A DNA stretch of 64,000 nucleotides from Casuarius casuarius (lineage: Eukaryota > Chordata > Aves > Casuariiformes > Casuariidae), in NCBI GenBank assembly GCA_003342895.1, contig PTFA01000111.1:1958199-2022198 (forward strand). Direction: 5' to 3'. Shown here piece by piece: positions 50,346 to 61,962 of this stretch; position 1 is the stretch's first letter; the number at the start of each line of letters is the position of its first letter. The notes beneath the pieces were generated by a model. That model had not been told where the DNA came from. It saw only the letters and a program-made list of their open reading frames with translations, and ran no database searches. The translations under genes were made by a program, and so were the position numbers.

Positions 50346-52790
50346 ATTCATACACCAATTATTCATTTGTGATTTGTGTATCTTCCTCATAATCTGAATT
50401 GAATTTTGATAACATCCATCTTGTCACTCCAAGTCCAAAGTAGCTGACCAACAAACATTGCCAATATTCTTCTCACACGGGAGTGGATCGAGGTAGGAAA
50501 ACTAATTCCATGGATCTAGGCACAATGTAACTAATACTGTCCCTTTATATTTTTCCTAAGGAAAATTTTGGAAAAAAAAAAACTGATCAAATACTGTCGT
50601 ATTCAAAATTTAGTGGCTTCTAGCCTCTCTGTTCATCAGTATGAACAAATAGTTTGTTATTGATGTTTACTGACAGTGAAATTCCAGAAATATCAGTTCT
50701 TTGGCAGGACAAATGGCATATTTACAAGCATGAAATTTTGTTTTCTATTGCCATTTCTGATTTATTAGTATCCATTTCATTATTTCACTTAGTTAATACA
50801 ATAAAAGAAGCCATACCCTTTACAAGATACGATGGAGAAACAGATGAGTGAGTAATTTCACAAACATCAAAATCAGTAGCAATCAGGATCAGTTACACTT
50901 TGGGTAATATAACTGCAACACATAATTTGGTGATCTACTAATTCTAATGAATGTCTAATGTATGTCACCCAGTGTTTCTTAACAAGACTTGTGTGATAAC
51001 CTAAGTGATATTCCTGACTCACATTAGAGTCTGTGACTGAAACAGGTATAAAGAGATTTAGTCCCAAGTATAAAACGATACCTCTAATTTCTTATTCACT
51101 GCACATCACAAAACCACTGCTGTGATCCAGAGTCCACTGAAACCAATACACGGAAAAAAAAAGAATCCCATGAGACTGAGAAGACTTCAAATCATGTTGT
51201 GAATGAGGAATAACTTGTGCGGACACAGGTCTCATTAGCGTGATACTAGGCAACAACTGCAGTATAAGGGATGGGGTGGTTGGGAAGGACATAAGGTCTA
51301 TTCACAACATTGCTCTGCCTCATTGTACATCCAATAGAAATACTGAATGAGGCACTGTCTGGGCATAAAGCTGTACTTGTACTAATATCTGTTATGATTT
51401 GTACTACAGTTTGTTTGGAGCTAGGNGACAGAGATGGAGGAATGGCCTGTCCCATGAAGCGGCCTTTTTCCATCTGCCTTCATAGTGGCCAGCAATGGAG
51501 CAGGCATTAGACCTTCTGTCTGATGTTATAGCTCAAAAGCAAATTTATCTTATTCCCAGCAGAATCCCAGTAATTTTACATGTAGTTCCATAAAGAAGTC
51601 CTCAAAATCAACTTCATATTCATTCCCAAGTTGAATCCAAGAAGCATTGTCCTCTTTTGAAAGCACAGAAATGCAAACTCTGACACTAATAAGCAGTTGC
51701 AATGCTCTGGCTGTGTTGCTATGTATACATACACACTAATACATGATGATAATCCAGAATGTGATTTCATCCGTCTGAAGTAGATTTGCATAAACATTTT
51801 AGATACCTAACAAGGACTTAAATTGCCTTCTAAATTAAAATGCCTAAATTTTCTCATAGAGTGATGAATTTCAACCCACTGTCCCTGTACCAGAAGAGGT
51901 CTTTGGGCTACTCTCAAGAGGTGCAAAAAAACAAGTAAGGAAAGCAAGCCTGTTTTCAGTAGGGGTATATAGCTTGTACCAAATGCCACTGAAAGGTATT
52001 TCTAGGTTCACTAACTGAAAATAGCACGACTATGCACCTAAGAGAAAGACTGCGGAAGAATCTGCTTAAATCCATTGTCACATAAAAAATGGTTAATTAT
52101 TGTAATGTCTGACATCAATTAGCAATGAGTTATACCATTTTCCTATTTCAATGTTTTTAGCTTGTTTTTAATAGCCATACCGATATAGAATATAAGAATT
52201 AGCAAAAAATAAATACTAGACTACGTATGTGAAGAAACCACAAGAGAAACAGAGGTTTTTATCTCTGAGGCAAGTGCAGGACTGTTGTACTGTCGTACTG
52301 TTAAGTGCAGGAGATGGCTTTTAGTGCCTAAACTTTGGCTTTTAGAGCCACCATGAAAGCCCCACAGCATGCATCATTTCAAGCATTCAGCCACTGCTAC
52401 ATCAGCTTCCTAGAGATACTTGGTCATATCTGGTAACTATTTGTGAATATCATGTTTAATTTTTTCCCCAAATCTAGCGAAAAGATATTTTCCTATCTAA
52501 GAAAGAGGGAAATACTCTTAAATTCAATTAAGAGACTCACAGGATTATCTCCTGGATAAGGAAGAAATAGGATGAGTTTTGAGTGGAAGATTAAATGCAA
52601 CACTTGAGATACTCAAGATCTAGGAAACTGATATCACGATCTATCTTAATGTATATCTCAGCAAGTGCTCCTTAAAGTGTTTGCTGTTGGAGCTCTCTAG
52701 AAGTTCTTTCTTATAAACAAGATCACATGTGGAAGCTGCTGAAGGTATAACTCGTTCATAGGATATACACAAATACTGAAACCTTGATTA

Positions 52791-52834
52791 TTACCTTATC
52801 AGGGGAAAGATGGTAAATCAGGGAGATAAGGTAA
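52791..52834. repeat. 10-bp inverted repeat
   Basis: TTACCTTATC (52791-52800) pairs perfectly with GATAAGGTAA (52825-52834) over a 24-base loop. A short direct repeat of TCTCAAATT follows. Confidence 0.75.
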
Positions 52835-53999
52835 AAGAAATCTCAAATTGATCTCAAATTAAGGAGGCTGGGCATAGTTATTTTTTAATTGCTTCACCTA
52901 TGTATTTTGTAAACATGTGTGTTTTGCAAACAACTTCTGTAAACAACTCTGTTGATTTTGAATGTTATGTATAAATGCTTTTATTTGCATTTTATCTTAT
53001 TCTGGCTTCAGCTGAGTGTGATTTTTAGGTGATTAGACAACAACAAAGCATTCCTTACCTTGCTGACAAATCTGTAAACCAGGGCCCCGATTAACCAATG
53101 TTCTATCTCCCAGCACATTTTCCACTGTATCTAGAGGGTACCGGAGCAAGCCACTGTTGTACCAACTTTGTTGCACAGAAAGAGAACTCATATCATAAGG
53201 TCAGCGGAGGAAGAAGTTTATTCCAATGGTCATAGGGACATTAGTGACTCTATGGCAGTCAGAATGATATCAGAGTACGTTGGTGACCTGAGGGTGACAG
53301 AGACAGTGTCAAAAAATAAGAAGATATCTAAATAAAGACAACAACATCTCTCTTAGGAGTCCTTAAAGGTATCTGCTTCCCTTTATTGCTTACCTGTGGA
53401 TCTTATGATCTTACTTTGAAAAATTTTTTCACTGGGTACCTAAGATTTAGATATAGGCTAGGTCTTGTCCCATGTTTTCCTTTCCAGAGGAAAGCAGAGG
53501 CTATACGTTTACCACATTGTACATTCAGAATTATGATTCCAAAATTTGATAATCCTGTAAATTTATTGTCCATTTTCTCTGACATTATTCCTCAGAGCTA
53601 TAATAGGAAAGTTGATTTGAAATGAAATTAGTAAATAAAATCAGAGAATATCAGTAAAATGAATACTAACCAATGTGGTTTTAAAAAAATAAGATTGATT
53701 TAANTTTTCAGGAGACTTAAATTAGACTGACAAAGCTAACCATTCACATTATAAATACAGAGATTTATATGACATTTGATTTAATACAACATGAAATTGT
53801 GATTAATAAGCAGTCCATATTAAGTGGGTTAAAAAACTGGTCAATCAATGGAACACTAAAAGTATGGTTCCTAAAACATTTGAAAATAGTTTGTAAATGA
53901 GAGAGAAAAATACAAAATTATATAAAATTTGGTAAAATTCACAAGCAAAACAAAATGTAATGGAGTGGTAAAGTAGTGATAAAGTGCAACTGGAACTAA

Positions 54000-54004
54000 G
54001 TCAC
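54000..54004. repeat. LTR target-site duplication, left (GTCAC)
   Basis: GTCAC directly precedes the LTR start at 54005 and recurs at 54935-54939. Confidence 0.8.
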
Positions 54005-54095
54005 TGTCCCGATCCGATATCGGGAAGGTTTCGTTTCGATCCCAAGGACGAGATTAAGACGCTAAAACCGGTCAAATNTCGTACAACCTTTTAAC

Positions 54096-54101
54096 TTTAT
54101 T
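54096..54101 (-). promoter_or_regulatory. LTR polyadenylation signal AATAAA
   Basis: AATAAA on the minus strand, placed near the 3' side of the solo LTR as expected for the R region. Confidence 0.55.
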
Positions 54102-54107
54102 TTCAAC

Positions 54108-54202
54108 GGAGTGAGGAAAAAAGAGGTGGGGAAAGGCAAAGGGGAGAGGGGAACAAGGGTAAGAGGAAAAGATAGAGAAAAGTTGGAAAAGGAGAGAGGA
54201 AG
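54108..54202 (+). repeat. Purine-rich tract inside LTR
   Basis: About 95 bases made almost only of A and G on the plus strand, hence a C/T tract in the LTR's own transcript direction. It lies between the polyadenylation signal and the G-rich repeats. Confidence 0.75.
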
Positions 54203-54275
54203 CTAGCTACCACCACTCCAAGGCCGATGATGTTCCGCTGACTCCGTTCGAATCACAGCTCAAGCTGGGTGCCTC

Positions 54276-54326
54276 CGACGAGGGGTGAGGGACGAGGGAC
54301 GAGAGGGACGAGGGACCAGGGACGAG
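54276..54326 (+). repeat. Degenerate GGGACGA tandem repeat in LTR
   Basis: About six imperfect units of GGGACGA or near variants. The repeated G runs, with spacers of four to five bases, make a potential G-quadruplex on the plus strand. It lies just downstream of the presumed LTR start site on the minus strand. Confidence 0.75.
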
Positions 54327-54355
54327 AAAAGAGCAAACAAAGAAATCCCTCGGCA

Positions 54356-54361
54356 ATTATA
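54356..54361 (-). promoter_or_regulatory. Candidate LTR TATA box
   Basis: TATAAT on the minus strand, about 260 bases upstream of the AATAAA in LTR orientation. Another TATAAA-like word (TTTTATAAAA) lies at about 54703-54712, so the true core promoter is not settled. Confidence 0.35.
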
Positions 54362-54934
54362 GCTTTTTCAAATTAAGTTTCCCACCCCTCACGTGGTAGT
54401 TCAGACCAATAGTAATATTTGGGTCTGGGGTCTCCTGCTCCTTATTGGGTCTCATCACTGTCCCTAGGTAGGCCGTTTACTGTTGCCGTTTCTGCTGACA
54501 GGTGTGTCTCCATTCTTGGGTCCAGCCATTGTCTCTCAAGGTCATGACAAAGAGGTGGTAACTCCAGCAATTAGCACTGTTTCAGCAGTGCACAGGAATG
54601 CAAATTGCTGGTAACTCCCTTATCATTCCCACCTGCACCAGCTCTGGGGCCCTTTCTCACTGCCTAAGGCTTCANCAAATTTAGCTACTCATGCTAAGCA
54701 AGTTTTATAAAAGTTGTGCTAAGCAGCAATAATTTACAGTCCCAAAGTCTCTGCCCGATCGTGCCCTGGTTCGGCGCAGGCTCGGTGTGTCCCAGGTGGT
54801 CACAGGGAGACCACTTCGGGGGTCGTAGCAGCTCAGTCCTGTTTCCGCCGGGAACAGATGGCTTGTTTGGGGTTACGGTTTGCTTGCACCCCATGCACCA
54901 AGAAATGTTTAAGGCAAAAGTCCTGTCCGCCACA

Positions 54935-54939
54935 GTCAC
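54935..54939. repeat. LTR target-site duplication, right (GTCAC)
   Basis: The second copy of the 5-base duplication, directly after the CA that ends the LTR. Confidence 0.8.
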
Positions 54940-55892
54940 ATAGCAGAGCTTTCTTGGAAAATATGCCTTTAAACACAGATATACAAAGTTATCTATTTAG
55001 AAACAGAGAATGTAGAATACATATCTGAGATAGATGGAGAATGCTTTGGAAATCAGGAACTCAAAAACCAACTTTGGAATCTTGTTTGAAAAATGACTGA
55101 ACGTGAGTTCATAATGCGATGCTGTGCCAAAAAAACCCTCTAAATGTTATATTTAGAATTACTTCAACTTCAGATATCTGTACCTTAAAAAGGGTACTGA
55201 TAAAACATAAAAGAATTAACATAAAAGAATTTGGAGTCAGAGTACTTGTTTACAGTAGTATTTGTAATCACTTGCTTTGTATTGAAACAGTAAATCTTAA
55301 TCAAATGATCACGATAAAATGATAGCTATAAGATGACTTGATCATGGGCAGTGGATCTAAAAAAGAAAAAAAGATTTATACTACTTTCCTCCAAAACAGA
55401 CATAAGTTGTTTGTCTGTTTGTTTGTTTTTTTCCAGAGAACTAGTTGATTCATTTGAAAACATTAATCAGAACTGAACTAGTTCTAAAATCTCCAGCACT
55501 GTATTAGCACTAATCTAATGTAATATGTATTTGCACCAAAGATTGTGATTTCCTTCGTATCACAAAGTCATGATTTTGATACTGGCGCTAAAAAGTTCCA
55601 AATCCTACGAATGTGACCTCAGAGCATGCAGCCAGTGTTTCTACCATCTTAAGTTACTCATGTTGCTATGAGGTGTGTTCTTGTTTTTCCTCTAAACCTT
55701 GGTAAAGCTACAAAGTGCAAGACAAACAAATCAAAATTAGCTAGTTCATCAGACCAAGAACTAATGTAATTTATCTCTCCTTCTTGCCCTTTCTGTTATT
55801 TTGGAAGAACTGAAGTAAAATATTGACATTTGTTAATTTAATTAATGTGGATAAAATGCATTTGGACATCTCTATAATGTTCCAAGGATATT

Positions 55893-55939
55893 CTCCCTCC
55901 CTCCCTCCCTCCCTCCCTCTCTTTCTCTCTCTCTCTCTC
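55893..55939 (+). repeat. (CCCT)n(CT)n microsatellite
   Basis: About six CCCT units followed by CT units. The same 11-base word, TCCAAGGATAT, flanks it on each side (55881-55891 and 55938-55948). Confidence 0.9.
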
Positions 55940-58488
55940 CAAGGATATGTGAAACATTATGGGGCATGAAACGTTGAATTTGTATGTTCTAGACTGCTAT
56001 TTACATAAGCTGGAAAAAGTGTGTAACACAAGAAAAATACATCGATGTTAGGAAACTATATAAGTATTGTAAGCATTAAGCTGACATTTTCAAGGAAACA
56101 TCTGTCAGAACTACGAATTCTCACTTATAAGACATGATGGTCAGCTCAAAACCCATCTTTTCATATTACAGTTGGGGTTATTTTTTCACAATATATATCC
56201 CTTTACTTTTATCTCCATCAAATTTCATCTGCCATCTCTTCCAGTTACAGTTTTTGTGTACAGAGTATGCTTGAATGACTCTATTTTATAAATATAAATA
56301 ATGCAATGTTCATTAGCACAAAAAGCAACTATAGCCTTATCTTCTACTAAAACTCTCAAGCTATTTTTTTCCCCACTATCCCACTGGATATTGAATGAAT
56401 AGTGAATATACAAAGATGAGCAGCTCTGCCAGTTGAGATACCCACCCCAAAATGCCTGGTTAGAGTGGTTGAGCTATTTGAGATTTTAGGTTCACGTCCA
56501 CTCTAAATATAGTAGTTGACACTTGAATTTGTCTTGCCAAATAGCAGGAAGTGACACTAGCGTCTGAGTTCTGGAACAGCTGCCAGTCAATTTACAATAA
56601 ATGCATTTGAAAGGCTGTGGATTTGCAAGATGGAGACGTATTTTAGAATATGTTGATTCTAATTAGTGCCAATATAAACTGCATGCTTTACTTTCCTTGC
56701 AGCTATCTGTATCAAAATTTGGAATTCCATGTGTTCTGCAGAACTTTTCAAAGAAAAGGTAAAACTCATGTTGCATTACACCTCAGAGCCAGAACTGTAG
56801 CAACTAGCCCACTTCAAAAAGAAAAACACTGTCTTGGTAGAATGAGCAAACATTTAGTCCATGCTCAGCATTTAGGATGAGGTTCAGAGCTACTTTTAGA
56901 TATCTCTGCTTAGGTATCTATAATAGAAATATCAAGATGTGAAGCAGATATCTAATTCCCATTGTCGCTGATGAAATCTAAGCAATACAGTTAATAAAGT
57001 TTAGGAAATTATTCAGCTCATCCTAAGTAGACTCCTATATTTGCTCAGCTAAATCCCCCTCTAAACTTCATTGAGATCAGTATGGTTAGAGGATTCCTTG
57101 TGCTTGAAGGCCTATAAACAACTCAGAAAAGTTCCCGTTTGTCATCAAGTATCAGGGCCCTGAGTGCACTAATAGACCTTAATGGCCCTGACCTCAGGGA
57201 CAGGTACTGTCTTATCTCCATTGAGTAGAATAAAATTTTATGCCTCAGCAAATAGGGAGACACTGATGCTGAGGTGCCCAATATCGGTCTTAATCAAACA
57301 GTTAATCTAAATTTGTAAACCAGTTTAATTCAGCAAAAAACTATGCACCTCCAGAAATGTGCATTGTCCTAAATAGGTGTCCAAATTACATGGGATAACA
57401 TACTTTTTGGAAGGGCACAATTCCATTAACTGCCTGTGAATCCTGGGGCTAGATTTAGTTGCCTAAGGATAGGCTTCCAAAGTCATTTTCGGCTCTGTGG
57501 GATACCAAACCTCTGGCTGCTGCTTTGGAAGGCCTTGTGTCTTCCAGTTGTCTTGTGCCTTATATTTATCAGACCTGTGCAGAAGACTAGGATACCCTAA
57601 GATTTCTCAAATGTCATGAAGTGCCTGTTTTCACACAGTAAGTCCTGCCATCATTGTCCAGCTTAATCTATACTTTTCTTGAAAGCTAATGTAAAATGAG
57701 ATGAATCCTCTTTTATACACACAGGAAGAGTATAAATAGCACTTGGAATATTTCAGGAAAAGATTTAAACGGGGTCTTAGAAACAAGGTTAATATCGCAT
57801 ATTCACATTCATACAAATTTCTTTGTTCTGCCACTGTCACCTGTGTTTCAGTGCAAGGAAATCTGTTTTTTTACGTTTATGTTTTTGGTGTACATTCTGT
57901 ATGGTGTATTTGTCTTTTGACTATTCCAGAGTTGAAGAGAAATTATATCTTTTCTTTCCTCTCCAAACAGCTCAGCAAAAACCCATCCAGATGACTTCAG
58001 CAACTGTTATCACTCTTAACTAAAACTCACCTGTTTTCTCTGATTCTGTGGGACTGAGATATTCCTTTATTTTATTCTTTATTACTATTTTGACCAGAAA
58101 AATATCACTGTCAAGAACAAAATTAAATCATTAATTAAATTGCATGTTCCTAATTAACAGTCTATGCCTACAAGCTGCTAGATTTCCCTGAGACAGGATT
58201 ATAAAAGGAGTCTGTTGGATTATAATCCATCATTTGCAGGATTCAAAATGCTATTTGTAAAATTACATGTATCATTTTCTGTCAAATCTATTGTGTACAT
58301 CATTTTCAATGCAGTTCTACCAAACAACATCATTCTCCTTTCTTTTTTTTTTTTAAAAAAAACCTTCTCTCTAGATATTTCCTTCACTAATATCTATGAA
58401 TATCTGTTGTCCTTGGATGACTATAAAATAAAAACTATTATTATATACTAAAACTTCTTTAAATTTTATGAAAGGAAGTTCTTAATTA

Positions 58489-58556
58489 TAAAGATTATTA
58501 TTATATTATTATATTATATTATTATGTTATTTTTTCATATTATTATTTTTTACTTT
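58489..58556. repeat. TTA-rich microsatellite
   Basis: Imperfect TTA/TAT units over about 70 bases. Confidence 0.75.
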
Positions 58557-61500
58557 CTCTTTCTGCATAACAATCCACAAGGACTGATGCTGTGTGAAAA
58601 CACACAACTGTTTTCTTTACCAATACTCTGTGAAGAAAGAAAGGGAACTAGCCTTTACCAGGCGCTGTAACTCTTAGCCCAGTGCTGCTCTAGTAGTTCA
58701 GTGTGCTTTTGGCCGTGTCCCCCAGGACAGAATAACTGTGGATGAACCAGGAAACCTTCACCATGCATTAGCAAAATACAAGCACATGTATGTCTTTATC
58801 AACGTCAAATAAAGGTGCATTTGCCTTCACAGAAAAGATTTTAATGCCCTGAAGAGAGCATTGTTCCTAGAAATAAATATAACAATATCAACACAATTCA
58901 AGTTACTCAACTTGAATTTTTTAGCCCAGGGCTTGAAAAGGATAAAATTCTCATGCAAGCACACTGTGTTTTAAAATAAAAACCAAGCACTGTTTTAGGT
59001 GTGTGTGTCTATTTAGCCTTTCTCAAAATTCAGACTGTCTGTTAGTTTCCCACTTCCAAAAACCAGTGAAGTACATTGGCAGAAAATACTTCAATTTGCA
59101 CAGTTTTTAAATATCTCTTCTGATCTTTATTTAAAATACAAATAAATTTCAGATCAGCTATATAAAAAAAATTATTTAAATTCTGGACAAACAGAAAATC
59201 ATATGACAACAACAGTTCTCAGGTACAATGAAGAAGATGGAGAAAGGGGAAAGCAGAAAAGTAGTTTGTGCAGCCATGATATAGATGAGAGATGTCATGG
59301 TATTTGCAGAGAGCTACAGTCCCCTAACCCTTTTATCTTGTCTTTCCACAGGAGAATCTTTCTCCTGGGCAGGAAAGTTCCTCACCTTACGATTTACCAC
59401 TCTATTCAGATCAGACACAGGACAGGAAAAATTATATTGCAAGAAAAGATTGAAATACATCTCTTGTGTATCACATCTGAACGATTCCCTAAGAACCTTT
59501 ATAGATGCAATGGTTGCCAGAGTATGCCATGCACTGATCCTTTCAGTCTCCAGGGAGAGTATGAGCCAGTTTACACAGCTCAGCTTATTCTTTATTCACT
59601 GCTATGGCAGGCATTCTCAGCTCTGGACTAAACATTGTCTCAAAATTTGGATGATATATTTATTGGTTGTCATGCTGACAATACTGAAAGACTAAAACAA
59701 CAAGCTTTTACCTAACAACTAAAATTTAGATGGCTAAAGCTAGGCAACATGAATCCTACCCAAAGTGATTAACTGCCCTACTCTAAGCTAAGTGTTCTCA
59801 AAATATGAATTGTGCTTCATCTGCCTTTCAGTTTAATCCAGCTTTCTACTATCTAGCTGAAGTTATGTGTACAAGCTCTGGGCATATCCTTATTTTACCC
59901 TTGTTTTGAGCCAACCCAAAGCTTTATGGTAGCAATTATTATAGTGGCAAACCCACCAAGAGGAAATGTATACTAGCTTAGGCTTGACTTCATATCAGTT
60001 TGGCTGCATGACTTATAGCTGGTTCAGAAAAGTGGCAAAGTGGACTTCTAAATATATGTAGATTAGACACATATGTTTACTGCACAATCTTTCTTTTTTC
60101 ATGTATTGTGATTTAAACCTAAATGTAACAGACTGTACACAAGAGAGTGAAATGTTGGGAGAAAGAGGCATAATTTAATTGAAAAACAAATCAAATTGCA
60201 CTAGTCTTAAAGAAATAATTTGTTGTTGTGCTTGTTTTTGTGCCATCTTTCAGCTTCGTATTTCCCAATATTTTGTCATTAAAATTGAAAATGAAAGGGA
60301 TGCCCATTTACAGTGTAGTTTCCTACTAAAAATAGTGCTGGCTGATTTTGTTGACACTTAAAAAGTGCATCCAAGTATTAGAGAGCATATACTGAGTTGA
60401 TCTATTTGGTAATAGCTATATGAACATAGTTTAATGTCATCAGTTTGCTGAGTTAAGGATCTGATCTTGATGATGGAAAATTCTGCCTAGTGTAGAAAGT
60501 TGTAGAAAGTAAAAGTGAACAGAGTAGAGAGCTGGTAAGTAAATGTTATAACATTAGTATTGTTTTTTTTATGGTATAGAAAAAGTTTCATGAATACCAA
60601 TATATTTAACACTTCTTTTTGCATATGTGCTGTAGTGTGTACAAGCAATATCCATTTAGTTGTGTTCTTTCTGATACAGTCTGAAGCCATATCAGCTGAA
60701 GCTATGATTTCATCAAATCTCAAACTATACATCATTAAGTTTGCTCAGCCTTTGATGCAGGACTTCTAGGGAAAACTCATGAAATACAGTATTACTGATT
60801 CTGTGAGCTGTAATCATTCCACACAGAGAAGTACTANACCAATGTCCAGTAATTACTCTATGGACATACCATGAGGGCTCTCTTTCAAAAAATATGGATG
60901 AGTCTGGACCTGGCATTTGATGGATTATTAACCTTTGTGTCCTGATCCAGTTCTGGGTAATTATGTGTGGTGATTATTCTTGCTTAATTTCAACGTTTTT
61001 AATGTATATAGTCTTACTCCTAAATCATTACCCTACACACCTGCTACATAATTACATCATAGAGGGTCTATTTCCATGGAAGTAGATCTGCTCCTACTTT
61101 TCCAGACCAAAGAAACTAGTCTCTTTCAAAACATATGAAGATGAAATTGCCTCATTATATTTGAAATATATACAAAGCAGAAACAACAGACAAATAGGCA
61201 AGAATACAAAGACTAGAAAAACTTTAATAATGCTTTAACAGGTTTTTTCATTCATAATGCTTCTTCTCATATGTTATCTATTAGATTCCATTGATCTGTT
61301 TATTATTTTGCAATGTTTTGTAAACTTCCTTCGTGATCTTAAGCATTCACTTTCATTCATTTCTAATTTCAGAACATTTTTCTCTTTCACTTCTTACTTA
61401 ATTTCTATTTTTGTATTTTATGCTGTATAATGACTCTGTCTTTTAGAGTCCAGTTTGATCTTCTATATTTGATCCATATATTTCTCTATTATGTTTTATA

Positions 61501-61944
61501 TGATAATGGTCTGTTCTTAAAATTTTACTTGTGGCAGTATTGAAAAACACTTTTCTCACAAGTGCAGATAAAACATCTTTTGCCAAGAAGCAAAACCTCA
61601 CCATTCATACTAATTTTGTGAGTATCAAGGTATCTCTCTCTTAGTTATAATATGCATATGCATAATAGTCCATTTTCAGAGAGAAAGCCTCTCTACAAAT
61701 CCTGAAAGTGCTTAAATGCTATTCTACTTGAGAGGAATCTCATAGTTTTCAGTTCTGTGTTACTGGTGAAAAAACCTAGGCGGGACTTGATGTCTAGCAG
61801 TAAAGTTTATGAGGACCTTGCCTTCTTTATACCTACCAGTAATTCCATTTCCTTTAAGTTGATTTGTAGATATCAGCCGAATGCAGCTTAAGATCTTAGT
61901 CAGCTCTGATGTGGATAGTAAAACATCTGAAATTAACTTGAGGG

Positions 61945-61962
61945 AAANAAAAAAAAAAAAAA
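61945..61962. repeat. Poly-A run with N
   Basis: An A homopolymer of about 18 bases with one N, so its length is uncertain. Confidence 0.85.

Larger units (their letters stand above)
47018..53999. other. Unannotated unique AT-rich DNA
   Basis: No gene or transposon is recognised. A 163-codon plus-strand frame at 48620-49111 is the longest in the window, but minus-strand frames with plausible splice sites overlap it. A (TA/ATCTAT)-rich tract lies at 50238-50345, and a 10-bp inverted repeat at 52791-52834. Several N calls fall between 48700 and 51430. Confidence 0.45.
54005..54934 (-). mobile_element. Solo LTR of an endogenous retrovirus
   Basis: A 930-base block starts TGTCCCGATC and ends GTCCGCCACA (TG...CA), flanked by perfect 5-base copies of GTCAC. 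It is clearly richer in GC and CpG than its surroundings, suggesting a young insertion. On the minus strand, a TATAAT-like box sits at 54361-54356. An AATAAA polyadenylation signal sits at 54101-54096, about 90 bases before the LTR end. That fits U3 at the high-coordinate side and U5 at the low side, so transcription would run on the minus strand. No internal coding region is present. A 5-base duplication suggests, but does not prove, a class III/ERVL-like element. N calls lie at about 54078 and 54675. Confidence 0.85.

Noticed and set aside
51090..51500. Possible old amniote repeat with 'gatccagagtccactgaaac' and similar words
   Set aside because: It resembles a widespread amniote repeat style, but the match is too short and diverged to call.
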